From positions 186,001 through 250,000 of the forward strand of contig CATNEN010000024.1 in the NCBI GenBank assembly GCA_950097015.1: DNA of 64,000 nucleotides, in the 5' to 3' direction. Each line of letters opens with the position of its first letter. Within the stretch, counting starts at the first letter, position 1. The notes below the pieces were generated by a model that was given only the letters and a program-made list of their open reading frames with translations, had not been told where the DNA came from and did not search any database. This stretch comes from Macrostomum hystrix. Taxonomy: Eukaryota; Platyhelminthes; Macrostomidae. The position numbers and the translations under genes are program-made. Positions 31,621 to 43,694 of this stretch are shown here, piece after piece.

Positions 31621-33640
31621 AGACAGGGTGAGGCATTGTCAAGAGAATGCGGCTAAACCTTAGCGTGGAATATTTGTCGCTATGGTTAGTCCCAAAACGG
31701 CAACAGGTCCGATATGTTGTGAACAAAAAAATTTGAAACACAGGCGGCAAAGCAGCCAAAAATGAAAGAGTCATCGGAAGATTTTTTGTTAATTATCAAA
31801 GGATCAACAAAGAGAGACAAACAATGAACTTATGAATGAATTGAATGAGCGCGTTAGCTGTTCAGTTCTCAAGCATGCCAATTATGCCCACTCGATGCAG
31901 TCAGTAGTTGGCAGTGCCTGGCGCACTTGGGATTATAGTTGCAGATCTGCACTAACAAAAGCTATAGAATTTGATTATTATCATTATTATTGGGCTACTT
32001 GGGGAGAAAAAGAACAACGGACTGGAACGAACAAAAAGACGAACTAGAACACCGTTTTTTGCCGAAGCCGCCCCAGGGGTAAAAATTATTATAGTTACCT
32101 CTCATTTATGACAACTTTTTTTCCCCAAATCCCAAATTCCCTTAGCTTGGAAGGCCTTGGGGGTGGCTGGGGGGCAGGGCCTTCACAGCATGGGATCAAG
32201 GAGTGCATTGGGAAAATGTCACCGGGAACCTACAGTTTATAACTGTAGGTGTGGGATAAGTGGCGCTGATGACCCCCCGTTGGTCTACTATGCAGATAAG
32301 AGCAAAAAAACCTGAGCAGGCAGGTAACAAAGGGATAAAAACACGGGAAGTAGCAGGCTTAGTGCCCTACTGCATTTGCAATTTCCCAATGCGAAATCCC
32401 GCTGTGAGCCTCAGCCTCAGCCTAGTGATGAGAGCTGCAGATAGACTGTCCAAACGTTTTTTGTCATAACTGTCTGATTTCTCTATAATTTTCCAGACGC
32501 TCCGATTATGATCTTCCGGCTGCTGAGCTATTGTCTAGACAGACTGACAATATATCGAGAAAATACAATTAAAGTGCAGGTGGAAACAGAACACGAGATT
32601 ATGCGAATGAGAGAAGAGAGACTGGGAGAGAGAATAATGAGCACGGAATATCTGACGAAAGAAGCAATAAGAAGAACAAGAAGACACAGTAATCCAAGAC
32701 AGAACTCTAGAACTATTCAAAAGCAGACGGACAAGACCGTTCAATCAATCTAAAGGCCTATATCCACACCGCTAATACAGATCAGTGAAGTAGTGTGGAA
32801 CGCAGCGTGAGAAAAGTCGGTCGCGGCCAGACCCGGCAAATATTTACTGGGGTTCCCGCACAAACACGAGCAATTGGAAATGGTTAAAAGGAAGGGGAAG
32901 AATTCAAAATTGGGTCGTGCTCAGTGAGACGGCCCTGTTGATGACGAGTGAGAATTCTGTGCTCAGTCTCAGACTCTCAGACTGTCATGGACAGAAAGAA
33001 AAGACAAACAACACTCTGAGAAAGTTTTTATTGATCCACACACTTGGGTAGACTCAATGGGATAACAGTCGATGGTCCAAGAAAAGGGTAAGTGGAAGTA
33101 AGTTAAGGGAAAATTATTCTGCTTTTGAGGGAATTTCAGTTGTGACAGATGTTTGCCAAAGCTTAAGGATCTTGTTTGCATCTCCCCTAATAGAAATAGG
33201 TGAGTCCTTTGAGTCTGCGATTGCTGTGAACCTTGGGGGATATCAGAGGGAAAATGGAACCTTTTGCTCAGCTGTTTTCATCATTAGCGCTAAATCCCAT
33301 AAGGTCGAGTCGGGGTCTCCCAGAGGCCATTGAGGGGATCGTAAAATCATAATTTTATTATTTAGTTCGCGATGCTAACACACGGATTGAACACAATGAT
33401 AGGTGCAATAACTTTTTTACCTGGAAGTGGTACTAAAAAAGAAATAAATGGCTAATTTAGGACTCAAATTTATTGAGACAATTGAGACAGGAATGAGAAG
33501 GCCAAGAAAAATACTGTTCGCTTCAAAAAAGTAGCCGACAATTTTACGACCGAAAGAGCATAAACGCTATCCATGCTCATGCTCACTGTGAATCATGTCA
33601 GAAAAGGGAGATTCTCAACTCAGCCTTTTAACTAAAATGA
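31621..33640. other. Single-copy intergenic DNA
   Basis: No gene is supported over 2 kb. The frames at 31832 and 32508 have no domain or splice support. A perfect 9-bp hairpin, CCTACAGTT/AACTGTAGG with a TAT loop, lies at 32229-32249. Confidence 0.4.
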
Positions 33641-33644
33641 TCCC

Positions 33645-34735
33645 CAAAAAACTTTCATAATCCCAAAATGACTCAAATAATCCTCAAATGACTCTCCTGA
33701 TCCTCAAATGACTCTCCTGATCCTTAAATGACTCTCCTGATCCTCAAATGACTCTCCTGATCCTCAAATGACTCTCCTGATCCTCAAATGACTCTCCTGA
33801 TCCTCAAATGACTCTCCTGATCCTCAAATGACTCTCCTGATCCTCAAATGACTCTCCTGATCCTTAAATGGCTCTCCTGATCCTCAAATGACTCTCCTGA
33901 TCCTCAAATGACTCTCCTGATCCTCAAATGACTCTCCTGATCCTCAAATGACTCTCCTGATCCTCAAATGACTCTCCTGATCCTTAAATGGCTCTCCTGA
34001 TCCTCAAATGACTCTCCTGATCCTCAAATGACTCTCCTGATCCTCAAATGACTCTCCTGATCCTCAAATGACTCTCCTGATCCTCAAATGACTCTCCTGA
34101 TCCTCAAATGACTCTCCTGATCCTTAAATTACTGTCACAATCCTCAAATGACGCTCATCGTCCTCAAATGATTAAAACCATAATTCTCCTCATCCTTCCA
34201 TGATCATCAAATGACTTTCACAATCCTTAAATGTCCCCTATGATCCTCAAATGACTCAAATGATCCTCAAATGACTCAAATGATCCTCAAATGACTCAAA
34301 TGATCCACAAATGACTCAAATGACTCAAATGATCCACAAATGACTCAAATGACTCAAATGATCCTCAAATGACTCTCCTGATCCTCAAATGACTCTCCTG
34401 ATCCTTAAATTACTGTCACAATCCTCAAATGACGCTCATCGTCCTCAAATGATTAAAACCATAATTCTCCTCATCCTTCCATGATCATCAAATGACTTTC
34501 ACAATCCTTAAATGTCCCCTATGATCCTCAAATGACTCAAATGATCCTCAAATGACTCAAATGATCCACAAATGACTCAAATGACTCAAATGATCCTCAA
34601 ATGACTTCCGTCATCCTCAAATGACTCAAATGATCCTCAAATGACTCAAATGATCCTCAAATGACTCAAATGATCCTCAAATGACTTCCGTCATCCTTAA
34701 ATGACTCCCATGATTGCAAAATGAGTCCCATGATC
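33645..34735. repeat. 20-bp minisatellite with higher-order repeat
   Basis: The first part (33680-34130) is about 23 almost perfect 20-bp units, TCCTCAAATGACTCTCCTGA. The second part mixes AAATGACTCAAATGATCC units. A composite block from about 34107 to 34380 (degenerate units plus ACGCTCATCGTCC, AACCATAATTCTCC and GTCCCCTATGATCC) recurs from about 34385 to 34620, giving a higher-order period near 280 bp. Confidence 0.95.
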
Positions 34736-35960
34736 CTGAAATGAATTTAAGTTACTGTTTGTTAAAATAGTTTTAACTAGTACGACACCTCTTTTTAAAC
34801 TAAACGTAACTAGATAATTACTATTTTTCAGAATAAATGATGGTTCACTCAAATTTCATTTTTTGATCACGCAAGACTTTCAATTGATCATTTTGTTTGT
34901 CTGTTGTCAAACGCGAGCCTGGCACCCGCACAAACATCAAAGGGTTTGTCTTCCGTTTTTTCTCCCTAAAGTTTGACTCTCACTTCATGCAGAATAATTT
35001 GATATTAGTCGCTGACATTTATATGACCCTTCTTTACAACTTGTGCAGATACAAAAAGACACACGCACACACAGACTCAATTAAGAATTCAAATTATTTA
35101 ACACGGGTATGGACATATTTTTTGTTCTAGAGAATGGTGTCACGCGAAAATACGATACTTAACGGGTCTCAGTGCTATACCTGATCTTTTATATTATATC
35201 GCGGGCCATAGCAACCGTGCACAATATGCCACGGAGACCGAGCTCTGCAAACTCCAAGCGCGCATCTTTGCTGACATTTTCGGAATTTGGGGGAGGCCCC
35301 GTACGTATAGCAACCAATATTAGCGGATTGGAGCGGAAGTGGAAATGAGATCAGAATTCTAAATCTAGTAGTTAAGATGCGCGTTGAAATTAATAATTAA
35401 TTTCTTTGATTTCATCATCATTTCTTTCAGATTCAAAATCTTAGATAGTCAAATTATTATTTTTTTCATCGAAGCTTTATCCCTGAATAAGCAGCTGATC
35501 ACGCAACACACAGCTATATGCATATAATATGAACATTCACACACATTGATCAGCACCGAATGAGCAACTAGTAACGTTATTAAATTACTCTACAAATTAT
35601 GGACGTCACTTTGGTCAAGATAATTTGTTAGAAAAAACATCTATGCCGCAATGTGAAAAAAGCAGTGGATAATTACTGCGCATACAAATTTGAGTATCAA
35701 ATTGCTCAACTGTCCCATATATTATGTTGCGTTTCTTTCGATGAAACAATAATAAGTATATAGTAGTAATTTGACTCAGAAAAAAATGATGGAGATTGAA
35801 TTCTGATAGCAAACGCATAGTCTCAATAAATAATCATGGCCGATAAAAAAAGATTAATAAAGCTTTATCTTAGGGGCAGATGGTGCTCTGTTGATAGAGC
35901 AAAACTGGTCCGGCTTTTTTCAGTGCCAAATAAAAGAAAAACTTTATTGGTTTATCTCAC
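34736..35960. other. Single-copy AT-rich DNA
   Basis: I see no gene, RNA or repeat I can support. Confidence 0.4.
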
Positions 35961-35964
35961 GACA

Positions 35965-36092
35965 GACTGGTGTGTGTGTGAGTGTGTGTGTGAGTGTGTG
36001 TGTGAGTGTGTGAGTGCGTGTGTGTGAGTGTGTGTGTGAGTGTGTGTGTGAGTGTGTGAGTGCGTGTGTGAGTGTGTGTGTGAGTGAGTGTG
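35965..36092. repeat. TGTGAG/TG microsatellite
   Basis: Alternating TGTGTGTG and AGTGTG units over about 125 bp, with GTGAGTGCG interruptions in a regular pattern. Confidence 0.95.
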
Positions 36093-36344
36093 TCGCAAAT
36101 AGCCATGCATTAATTCGAGCTCCTTGACCACTTAAGTCCTTATAGCCACTGAGTGAAATATTAGCATGCCATGCTAAGGTATAGGATTGAGAGATCATTT
36201 ATTTATTTGTAACAGTCCATTAGACTTGTGGCTGTTAAACAAATCTTATTGTAATGAAGAAAGTTTTTTTATCGCTCAGAAAATTCTGGATAAAAAAGGG
36301 AAAAAACTACCTTTTTACACGCACTTACAAACAATAACCAGAAA

Positions 36345-37018
36345 GCATATCATTGTCCTCTGTCCATCAGTAGCTAATGGGCATCATTCTCCTCTGTCCA
36401 TCAGTAGCTAATAGGCATCATTCTCCTCTGTCCATCAGTAGCTAATGGAGATTCTCCTCTGTCCATCAGTAGCTAATGGAGATTCTCCTCTGTCCATCAG
36501 TAGCTAATGGAGATTCTCCTCTGTCCATCAGTAGCTAATGGAGATTCTCCTCTGTCCATCAGTAGCTAATGGAGATTCTCCTCTGTCCATCAGTAGCTAA
36601 TGGAGATTCTCCTCTGTCCATCAGTAGCTAATGGAGATTCTCCTCTGTCCATCAGTAGCTAATGGAGATTCTCCTCTGTCCATCAGTAGCTAATAGCCAT
36701 TCTCCTCTGTCCATCAGTAGCTAATAGGCATCATTCTCCTCTGTCCATCAGTAGCTAATGGGCATCATTCTCCTCTGTCCATCAGTAGCTAATAGGTATC
36801 ATTCTCCTCTGTCCATCAGTAGCTAATGGGCATCATTCTCCTCTGTCCATCAGTAGCTAATAGACATTCTCCTCTGTCCATCAGTAGCTAATAGACATTC
36901 TCCTCTGTCCATCAGTAGCTAATAGGCATCATTCTCCTCTGTCCATCAGTAGCTAATAGGCATCATTCTCCTCTGTCCATCAGTAGCTAATGGGCATCAT
37001 TCTCCTCTGTCCATCAGT
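36345..37018. repeat. 31-34-bp minisatellite
   Basis: About 21 copies with the core CCTCTGTCCATCAGTAGCTA and alternating tails (ATGGAGATT or ATAGGCATCATT). The short-tail copies form one homogeneous central block (36450-36670) flanked by long-tail copies. Confidence 0.95.
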
Positions 37019-37555
37019 GAATAATCACAAATAACTGACAGACACGAAAATAAGTATATTGTGCTGTATAGACAAGAAGTAGAACTAACAAAACGACATT
37101 ATAATTTCTGTTATTTACTATATTTTATTACTTGTTACGATCTTCACGATATATTATTAGCATATTGTAAAGCAAATAGGTGAAACAAATACGAAATTAC
37201 GTATTTCACAGGGCTGGTGCATTTACGCAAAATATAAGATGTGCAACTCTCTACTACTAAATAGTTTCCATGGAGACTGTGACGCAAGTTACCAAGTTAT
37301 ACAAATACAAAATAGAGAAAAACACACAAGAATTGTGACGCGTGCCACAGTTAAATATCAAGTGACGCGAGTGTAAAAATGAACATTGACAAAAATGAGA
37401 GAAAATTATTTGAAGATCTAAAGTCGAAACAAGCATTTAGCACAAGAAAGAATGATCTAGAAATGGCTCCTGATTCTAGAAAATGTCTGATAGCTAAATA
37501 GAGATAAAAAGTCCTTTGTAAAAAACATGAAAAATGAAAATATGTCCTAAAATTA
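37019..37555. other. Single-copy AT-rich DNA
   Basis: Nothing supportable. Confidence 0.4.
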
Positions 37556-37559
37556 TAAT

Positions 37560-37830
37560 CCGAAAACGCAGAAATATCCTAAAAAGCAGGAAAAATCCTA
37601 AAAAGTGTCATCTGAGCACAGAAATATCCTAAAAAGCTGGAAACATCCTAAAAAGAGTCATCTGAGCACAGAAATATCCTAAAAAGCTGGAAAAATCCTA
37701 AAAAAGAGTCATCTGAGCACAGAAATATCCTAAAAAGCTGGAAAAATCCTAAAAAAGAGTCATCTGAGCACAGAAATATCCTAAAAAGCTGGAAAAATCC
37801 TAAAAAAGAGTCATCTGAGCACAGAAAAAT
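37560..37830. repeat. 50-51-bp tandem repeat in 3' region of bHLH copy 2
   Basis: About five copies of a 50-51-bp unit (AAAAAGAGTCATCTGAGCAC and GAAATATCCTAAAAAGCTGG). The unit derives from the 3' part of the duplicated bHLH segment: copy 1 has a single AGTCATCTGAGCACAG-equivalent (28855-28872) with no expansion. The array therefore arose after the duplication, on this side only, or was lost from copy 1. Confidence 0.88.
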
Positions 37831-38788
37831 CCTAAAGAAAAACAGGAAAAATCCTAAAAACAGGAAATCCCAGAACGCGCAGTGGAAATGCCTAACATGA
37901 AATCTGAAAGCACGCAGCAAAAGCCGCAGGTGAGAAAAAAGCAGCAACAGAAAAAGTCGGTCTGAACCCAAGCGATTTGAAGGGCCGCCAAAGGCGCCAC
38001 GAAGAAGATTTTGAGCAGAGAGAAGAGCAGCTGAGAGTGCTGACGGGACATCGCCCAGGAGCTCCTTGGCGGCTGCGGCTACTGGCCGACATCGCCGGCT
38101 GCGGGGTCGCCGGTCGTCGACTCGCACGGCAGCATCCAGGAGTCGCCAGAGTTGCCGGAGTCGCCGCTGCAGTCGTCCTGATCCAGCAGCTCCTGCAGGC
38201 TGCGGATGTAGGCGATGGCGGCCCTCAGGGTGGCGATCTTGCTCAGCCGCTGGCCGTCATCGCTCGGCACCAGCTGACGGAGCCGCTCGAAGCCCAGGTT
38301 GAGCAGCTTGACGCGGTTCCGCTCGCGCTGATTTCGGCGCTGCATCGACGAGGCGGCCGCCGCGGGTCGGGCGACTGCCGACTTGACGGCCTCCGAGCCA
38401 GGCTGCTGCTGCTGCTGTTGCTGTTGCTGCTGCTGTTGCTGTTGCTTCAGCTGCTGCGGCCGCGCCGGCGGGAGGTTGCTGCTGCGCTCGCCCAGCGGCT
38501 GCCTCGGCGCGCCCGCCGCAGCGGTGTCGCCTGCCCGGAGCTGCTGCAGTCGCAGGAAGGCTGGCACCGGCAGGTGCTGCCTGTCCGCCGCTGCCGCAGA
38601 GGCCGAGGCCGAAGCCGCTGTTGACACTGCTGACACTGTTGATGATGACATGGTCACGTGTTCGGCTTGCGTTCTCAAACTTGTGATCCCTGCCGACCTG
38701 CCGCCAGCCACGTGGCGCCTCCTTATCTAGCCGGGCCTCGCCCCCCCCCTGGCAGCTCTCGCGGGTCCCGGCCGCCTCCCATTGGCTG
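37830..38788 (-). repeat. Inverted duplication, arm 2 (achaete-scute locus)
   Basis: Reverse complement of 27884-28880, carrying the promoter CCAAT, both CACGTG boxes, the whole coding region and part of the 3' region. Confidence 0.95.
38079..38651 (-). CDS. ASCL: Achaete-scute-like bHLH transcription factor, copy 2
   Basis: An intact intronless 190-residue protein on the minus strand. Compared with copy 1 it has an uninterrupted Q14 tract in place of Q5-H-Q9, and Ser in place of Gly in the DC(G/S)GDSG segment. The bHLH (about 104-157) is identical in sequence, so DNA binding should be the same. The start at 38651 mirrors copy 1, and an upstream GTG extension is disregarded. The two copies are divergent in sense but convergent in position: their 3' ends face each other across the 9-kb spacer. 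Confidence 0.93.
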   Translation of the reverse strand: MSSSTVSAVSTAASASASAAAADRQHLPVPAFLRLQQLRAGDTAAAGAPRQPLGERSSNLPPARPQQLKQQQQQQQQQQQQQQPGSEAVKSAVARPAAAASSMQRRNQRERNRVKLLNLGFERLRQLVPSDDGQRLSKIATLRAAIAYIRSLQELLDQDDCSGDSGNSGDSWMLPCESTTGDPAAGDVGQ

Positions 38789-39888
38789 TCCGACCACCCC
38801 CTTCCGATACTGAGTTCCAGAGCGGACAACTCCTTATCCCTTAGTTTGACTCCCATTTTTGGCGCGCGATGCCCTCAAGGTAATCGAAGCGAGTTCTCGT
38901 CATCAGCCCGCGATCTGGGAGAGAAGGAGGAACGGAGCGGCAGAACTGAGAGACAGCGGGCCAGCAGAGTTTCGGGGGCATTGGCCTGAGAACAAGTGGA
39001 TCTGCGCCAATTCTCGATTACCCCGGCCTGGCCTACAACAGCCCCCCTTGATAGGATTTTAGCACAACAGACGGTCGAGAGTCTATGCTCAGTGTTTTCC
39101 CCCCTATCCGCCAGTCTGAATAATATCCCCCTAACAGACGCGCGAGCCAGTCAGACGAAATGAAATGAAATTCCACCCGGCCCACTCGGCCCAATCTGTC
39201 GCTTCTTTGCTCGCGGGCCATAACTCATCGACCCTGACAGAAATAGCCTCAAAGCTTCTTATTATTAAGGCTTTGAGTCTGATGCCTTTGCAGACAAAGT
39301 CGGGATGGGGGAGTTAAGACTGCTAAGCTTTGGCTAAAAAATAGGACTCTCTGTTTGATCCCCGACTTAACTATATTACTGTATCTATACGTGAGCGGAT
39401 TCTAACGTTTCTCTGCTTGTGGCAGCAATCACACACACACTCACACACACACACACACCAATGTGTAAGCTGGCAAACACTATGACCAGATGCCAGATGG
39501 TCCCTTCATCACTTCTCATAAATAGATTCTTGTATAGGTCCACACGCAGCCTGTTTGGCTAATATATCAGTATACTATAACAAAGGCCAGTCAATATAGG
39601 TATAGATTATTCCCTTTACGTATAAACGCAGACCTATCAATTTGAAATCTGAACTGAAAGTTGATCTAGCATGTGTGATAAGTAATGGCTATTTATTTAT
39701 GAAAAATTTATGTAATCCTATATCGAATAATCTTAATATCATCTTAAAATGATTTAGTGTTTCTTTTTTATAGTTAATATTTGTTTTGAAGAAACCAGTT
39801 ATAATATCAAAGGATACATGAAATTTGACAATTAAAACAAAGACATGTGCAGTGACCTAGAGTCAAAGCATGGGAGACTTACGAGTGC
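38789..39888. other. 5' flank of bHLH copy 2 and intergenic DNA
   Basis: GC-richer up to about 39060, then AT-rich. A CA microsatellite lies at 39431-39460. I see no gene. This flank does not match the flank of copy 1, so duplication ended at the CCAAT box. Confidence 0.45.
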
Positions 39889-39889
39889 G

Positions 39890-41535
39890 TGTCCTTTACT
39901 ATCTTCCCTGACTCATCTCCCAGTATCTCATCTCCCCAAGTGTCTCATCTCCCCGTGTCTCATCTCCCCGTGTCTCATCTCCACGTGTCTCATCTCCCCA
40001 AGTGTCTCATCTCCCCGTGTCTCATCTCCCCGTGTCTCATCTCCACGTTTCTCATCTCCCCGTGTCTCATCTCCCGTGTCTCATCTCCACGTTTCTCCTC
40101 CACGTGTCTCATCTCCCCGCGTCTCATCTCCACGTGTCTAATCTCCCCGTGCCTCATCTTCCCGTGCCTCATCTCCCCGTGCCTCATCTCCACGTGTCTC
40201 ATCTCCCCAAGTGTCTCATCTCCACGTGTCTCATCTCCACGTGTCTCATCTCCCCAAGTGTCTCATCTCCCCGTGTCTCATCTCCCCGTGTCTCATCTCC
40301 ACGTTTCTCATCTCCCTGAGTCTCATCTCCCCGTGTCTCATCTCCCCGTGTCTCATCTCCCCGTGTCTCATCTCCCCGTGTCTCATCTCCACGTTTCTCA
40401 TCTCCCCGTGTCTCATCTCCCGTGTCTCATCACCACGTTTCTCCTCCACGTGTCTCATCTCCCCGTGTCTCATCTCCACGTGTCTAATCTCCCCGTGCCT
40501 CATCTTCCCGTGCCTCATCTCCCCGTGCCTCATCTCCACGTGTCTCATCTCCCCAAGTGTCTCATCTCCACGTTTCTCATCTCCCTGTGTCTCATCTCCC
40601 CGTGTCTCATCTCCCCATGTCTCATCTCCCCAAGTGTCTCATCTCCACGTTTCTCATTTCCCCGTGTCTCATCTCCCCGTGTCTCATCTCCCCGTGCCTC
40701 ATCTCCACGTGTCTCATCTCCCTGTGTCTCATCTCCCCGTGCCTCATCTCTCCCGTGTCTCATCTCTCCCGTGTCTCATCTCCACGTTTCTCATCTCCCT
40801 GAGTCTCATCTCCCCGTGTCTCATCTCCCCTTGTCTCATCTCCCCAAGTGTCTCATCTCCACGTTTCTCATCTCCACGTGTCTCATTTCCCCGTGTCTCA
40901 TCTCCACGTGTCTTATCTCCCTGTGTCTCATCTCCCCGGGTCTCATCTCCCTGTGTCTCATCTCCCCGTGCCTCATCTCCCCGTGCCTCATCTCCACGTG
41001 CCTCATCTCCCCGTGCCTCATCTCCCCGTGCCTCATCTCCACGTGTCTCATCTCTCCCTGTGTCTCATCTCCCCGTGCCTCATCTCCCCAAGTGTCTCAT
41101 CTCCACGTGTCTCATCTCTCCCTGTGTCTCATCTCCCCGTGCCTCATCTCCCCAAGTGTCTCATCTCCACGTGTCTCATCTCTCCCTGTGTCTCATCTCC
41201 CCGTGCCTCATCTCCTTAAGTGTCTCATCTCCACGTGTCTCATCTCTCCCTGTGTCTCATCTCCCCGTGCCTCATCTCCCCGTGCCTCATCTCCACGTGT
41301 CTCATTTCCCCGTGTCTCATCTCCACTTGTCTTATCTCCCTGTGTCTCATCTCCCCGGGTCTCATCTCCCTGTGTCTCATCTCCCCGTGCCTCATCTCCC
41401 CTTGCCTCATCTCCACGTGCCTCATCTCCCCGTGCCTCATCTCCCTGTGTCTCATCTCCCCGTGTCTCATCTCCCCGTGTCTCATCTCCACGTGTCTCAT
41501 CTCCCCGTGTCTCATCTCCCCGTGTCTCATCTCCC
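39890..41535. repeat. 15-bp minisatellite, 1.6 kb
   Basis: Some 108 copies of TCTCATCTCCCCGTG, with CACG, AAGTG, CTGTG and TTCTC variants organised in larger repeated blocks. Both strands are open in frame (SHLPV and MRHGE cycles), an artefact of a 15-bp period. The unit is close to the minisatellite inside the hAT MITEs at 59049 and 63709 (TCTCATCTCTCCCGTG). Confidence 0.97.
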
Positions 41536-42395
41536 CAGAGTACAATTTTAGAGTAGCCCTTTACTATGCATATTCTCCGAGAAGAAGACCGCACAAAGAG
41601 CAGGGAAATTTTTGTCCCTATCGTCAAACAAAAGGACAATGCTATAGCCAGTGGTCGCCGCACGTCACGTTTTTCATAGTTCGATACGAAGTAAAGTTTA
41701 TGTTTGCCCAGACAAAGTTGAGACACGAGTGGAACTAACACACGAGTTTGAGTCGTGATGTCTATTGGATTTAAGATAGTGTTTGCTTTGAACAGCGCGC
41801 AACAGTTAGAGTCGAGAAGTTTTATATAGTAGACTATCTAGAACTTTCAAAATTCAAAGTCTTGAAGAAATGAAGAAATGAAATTCTGTCAGTTATGCTT
41901 GAGTCTCTGTTTCTTGAATTACATACAAATATAATAGGCCTCACAGATGTCAAGGGTGCGTTTACGCCGAGGCAAGGAATTTTAAGTGTTCCCGTTTTTT
42001 CTCTCAACTCTAAGCTCTTTATCGGCTCCTGTGAACAGGCTTCTCTATTCCCACGAGTTCAAAGCAGTTTCTTCTTTTATTTGAGTTCTGCAATCAGAAA
42101 AAAACTGAGGATTGAATTGGGTGAAAGTGGTGAGAAAGGCAGCTTAGGTCACAAGTGTCAGCTATACTTAATTCGCTCTGCAATATCACATACTATTGTG
42201 TAGGCTTTACCGTCTTCATTCTCGTAGAAATGCGAACAGCTGTTTTTTTCTATTTAAACTCTCCCGAAAATGTTTTTATCGAAATGGCTTCACAACTGCG
42301 TCTCACTGAAAGTGAAAGTATACGAGGTAGAATATTGCATTTTACGACACTTCAATTCTGAATCACTTGAATGATTTAAGTAAATTAGCCTGCAA
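41536..42395. other. Single-copy DNA
   Basis: No gene is supported. The frame at 41895-42203 has no domain. Confidence 0.4.
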
Positions 42396-43110
42396 TGTCC
42401 TCTACCCCTTCTGTTCTCCTTACCTTTCCTCTTTAACGTCCTCACATCTCTAACTGTCCTCTTCCCTCTTCTGTTCTCTTCCCCTACTAATGTCGTCTTC
42501 CCCAACTAATTTCCTCTTCCCCCTACTAGTCCTCTTCCCCCCACTAATGTCCTCTTCACCCCTCTACTGTCCTCTCCCCCCACTACTGTCCTCTCCCCCC
42601 ACTACTGTCCTCTTCCCCCTACTACTGTCCTCTTCCCCCTCTACGGTCCTCTTCCCCCTCTACTGTCCTCTCCCCCCACTACTGTCCTCTTCCCCCCCAC
42701 TACTGTCCTCTTCCCCCTCTACTGTCCTCTTCCCCCTCTACTGTCCTCTTCCCCCACTAATGTCCTCTTCACCCCTATACAGTCCTCTTCCCCTTCTACT
42801 ATCCTCTTCTCCCCACTACTATCCTCTTCTCCCCACTACTATCCTCTTCCCCCTCTACTGTCCTCTTCCCCCCACTACTGTCCTCTTCCCCCCACTACTG
42901 TCCTCTTCCCCCTCTTCCCCTCTACTATCCTCTTCCCCCCACTACTGTCCTCTTCCCCCTCTTCCCCTCTACTGTCCTCTTCCCCCATCTACTGTCCTCT
43001 TCCCCTCTACTGTCCTCTTCCCCCATCTACTGTCCTCTTCCCCTCTACTGTCCTCTTCTCCCATCTATTGTCCTCCTCCTCTCCTCCACTGTCCTTCCCT
43101 TCTATTTCTA
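42396..43110. repeat. Pyrimidine-rich 14-20-bp minisatellite
   Basis: Irregular copies of CTACTGTCCTCTTCCCCC, varying in C-run length. The plus strand is almost entirely pyrimidine with one ACTG per unit. Confidence 0.92.
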
Positions 43111-43690
43111 CTGTCCAAGCATCTTGGCAAATTCAATTCCTATTTTCATTCGTTCTTCCTCCGTTATAAAGCATTAAAATTTAACGAGCGTAATGATCTA
43201 TATAAGAATCCAAACGAATCCTAATAGACTTTCTCCAATATCGCTTAATTGTTGATGTTCAACAAGCATGATCAGGAACAATAAGAAACAACTGAAAATC
43301 ACTTAAACATGGACAGATAAAGGCCATACTCACTCATATTAGGCTCATAACTATAGCTACACGTGCTACATAGGCCCTGAGCCACGTGACTCCCTTCCAG
43401 TCCACAGTCCACCTGAACACGCTTCTTAACACGCGTGGCTTAAGCGATGAAATTGAACAGACAGACTGACCAATGCCGCATTCTGTTTCGCTTGAAATGC
43501 ACTGGACTACGACGTATATCATATACAAAAGAATCTAAGTGAAATTTTAATACCCAATTGTCTGTTTTTGTTTCACAGGTGTGTCGGATCACACCTGCAC
43601 AGCTATCCCGTTAAAATCACTCACTTCATTGAGTCTTGTGTTTTTGCCTCTGTCTGTTGGCCGGCCAGCAATCTCGTCTATAACGAAACT
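43111..43690. other. Single-copy DNA
   Basis: Nothing supportable. Confidence 0.4.
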
Positions 43691-43694
43691 AACT

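Noticed and set aside
36345-37018. CRISPR-like repeat-spacer pattern
   Set aside because: Units are contiguous with no unique spacers, and the setting is an animal genome.
39889-41741. 555-codon plus frame and several minus frames over the 15-bp array
   Set aside because: The period is a multiple of three, so stop-free frames persist. Composition is repeat only.
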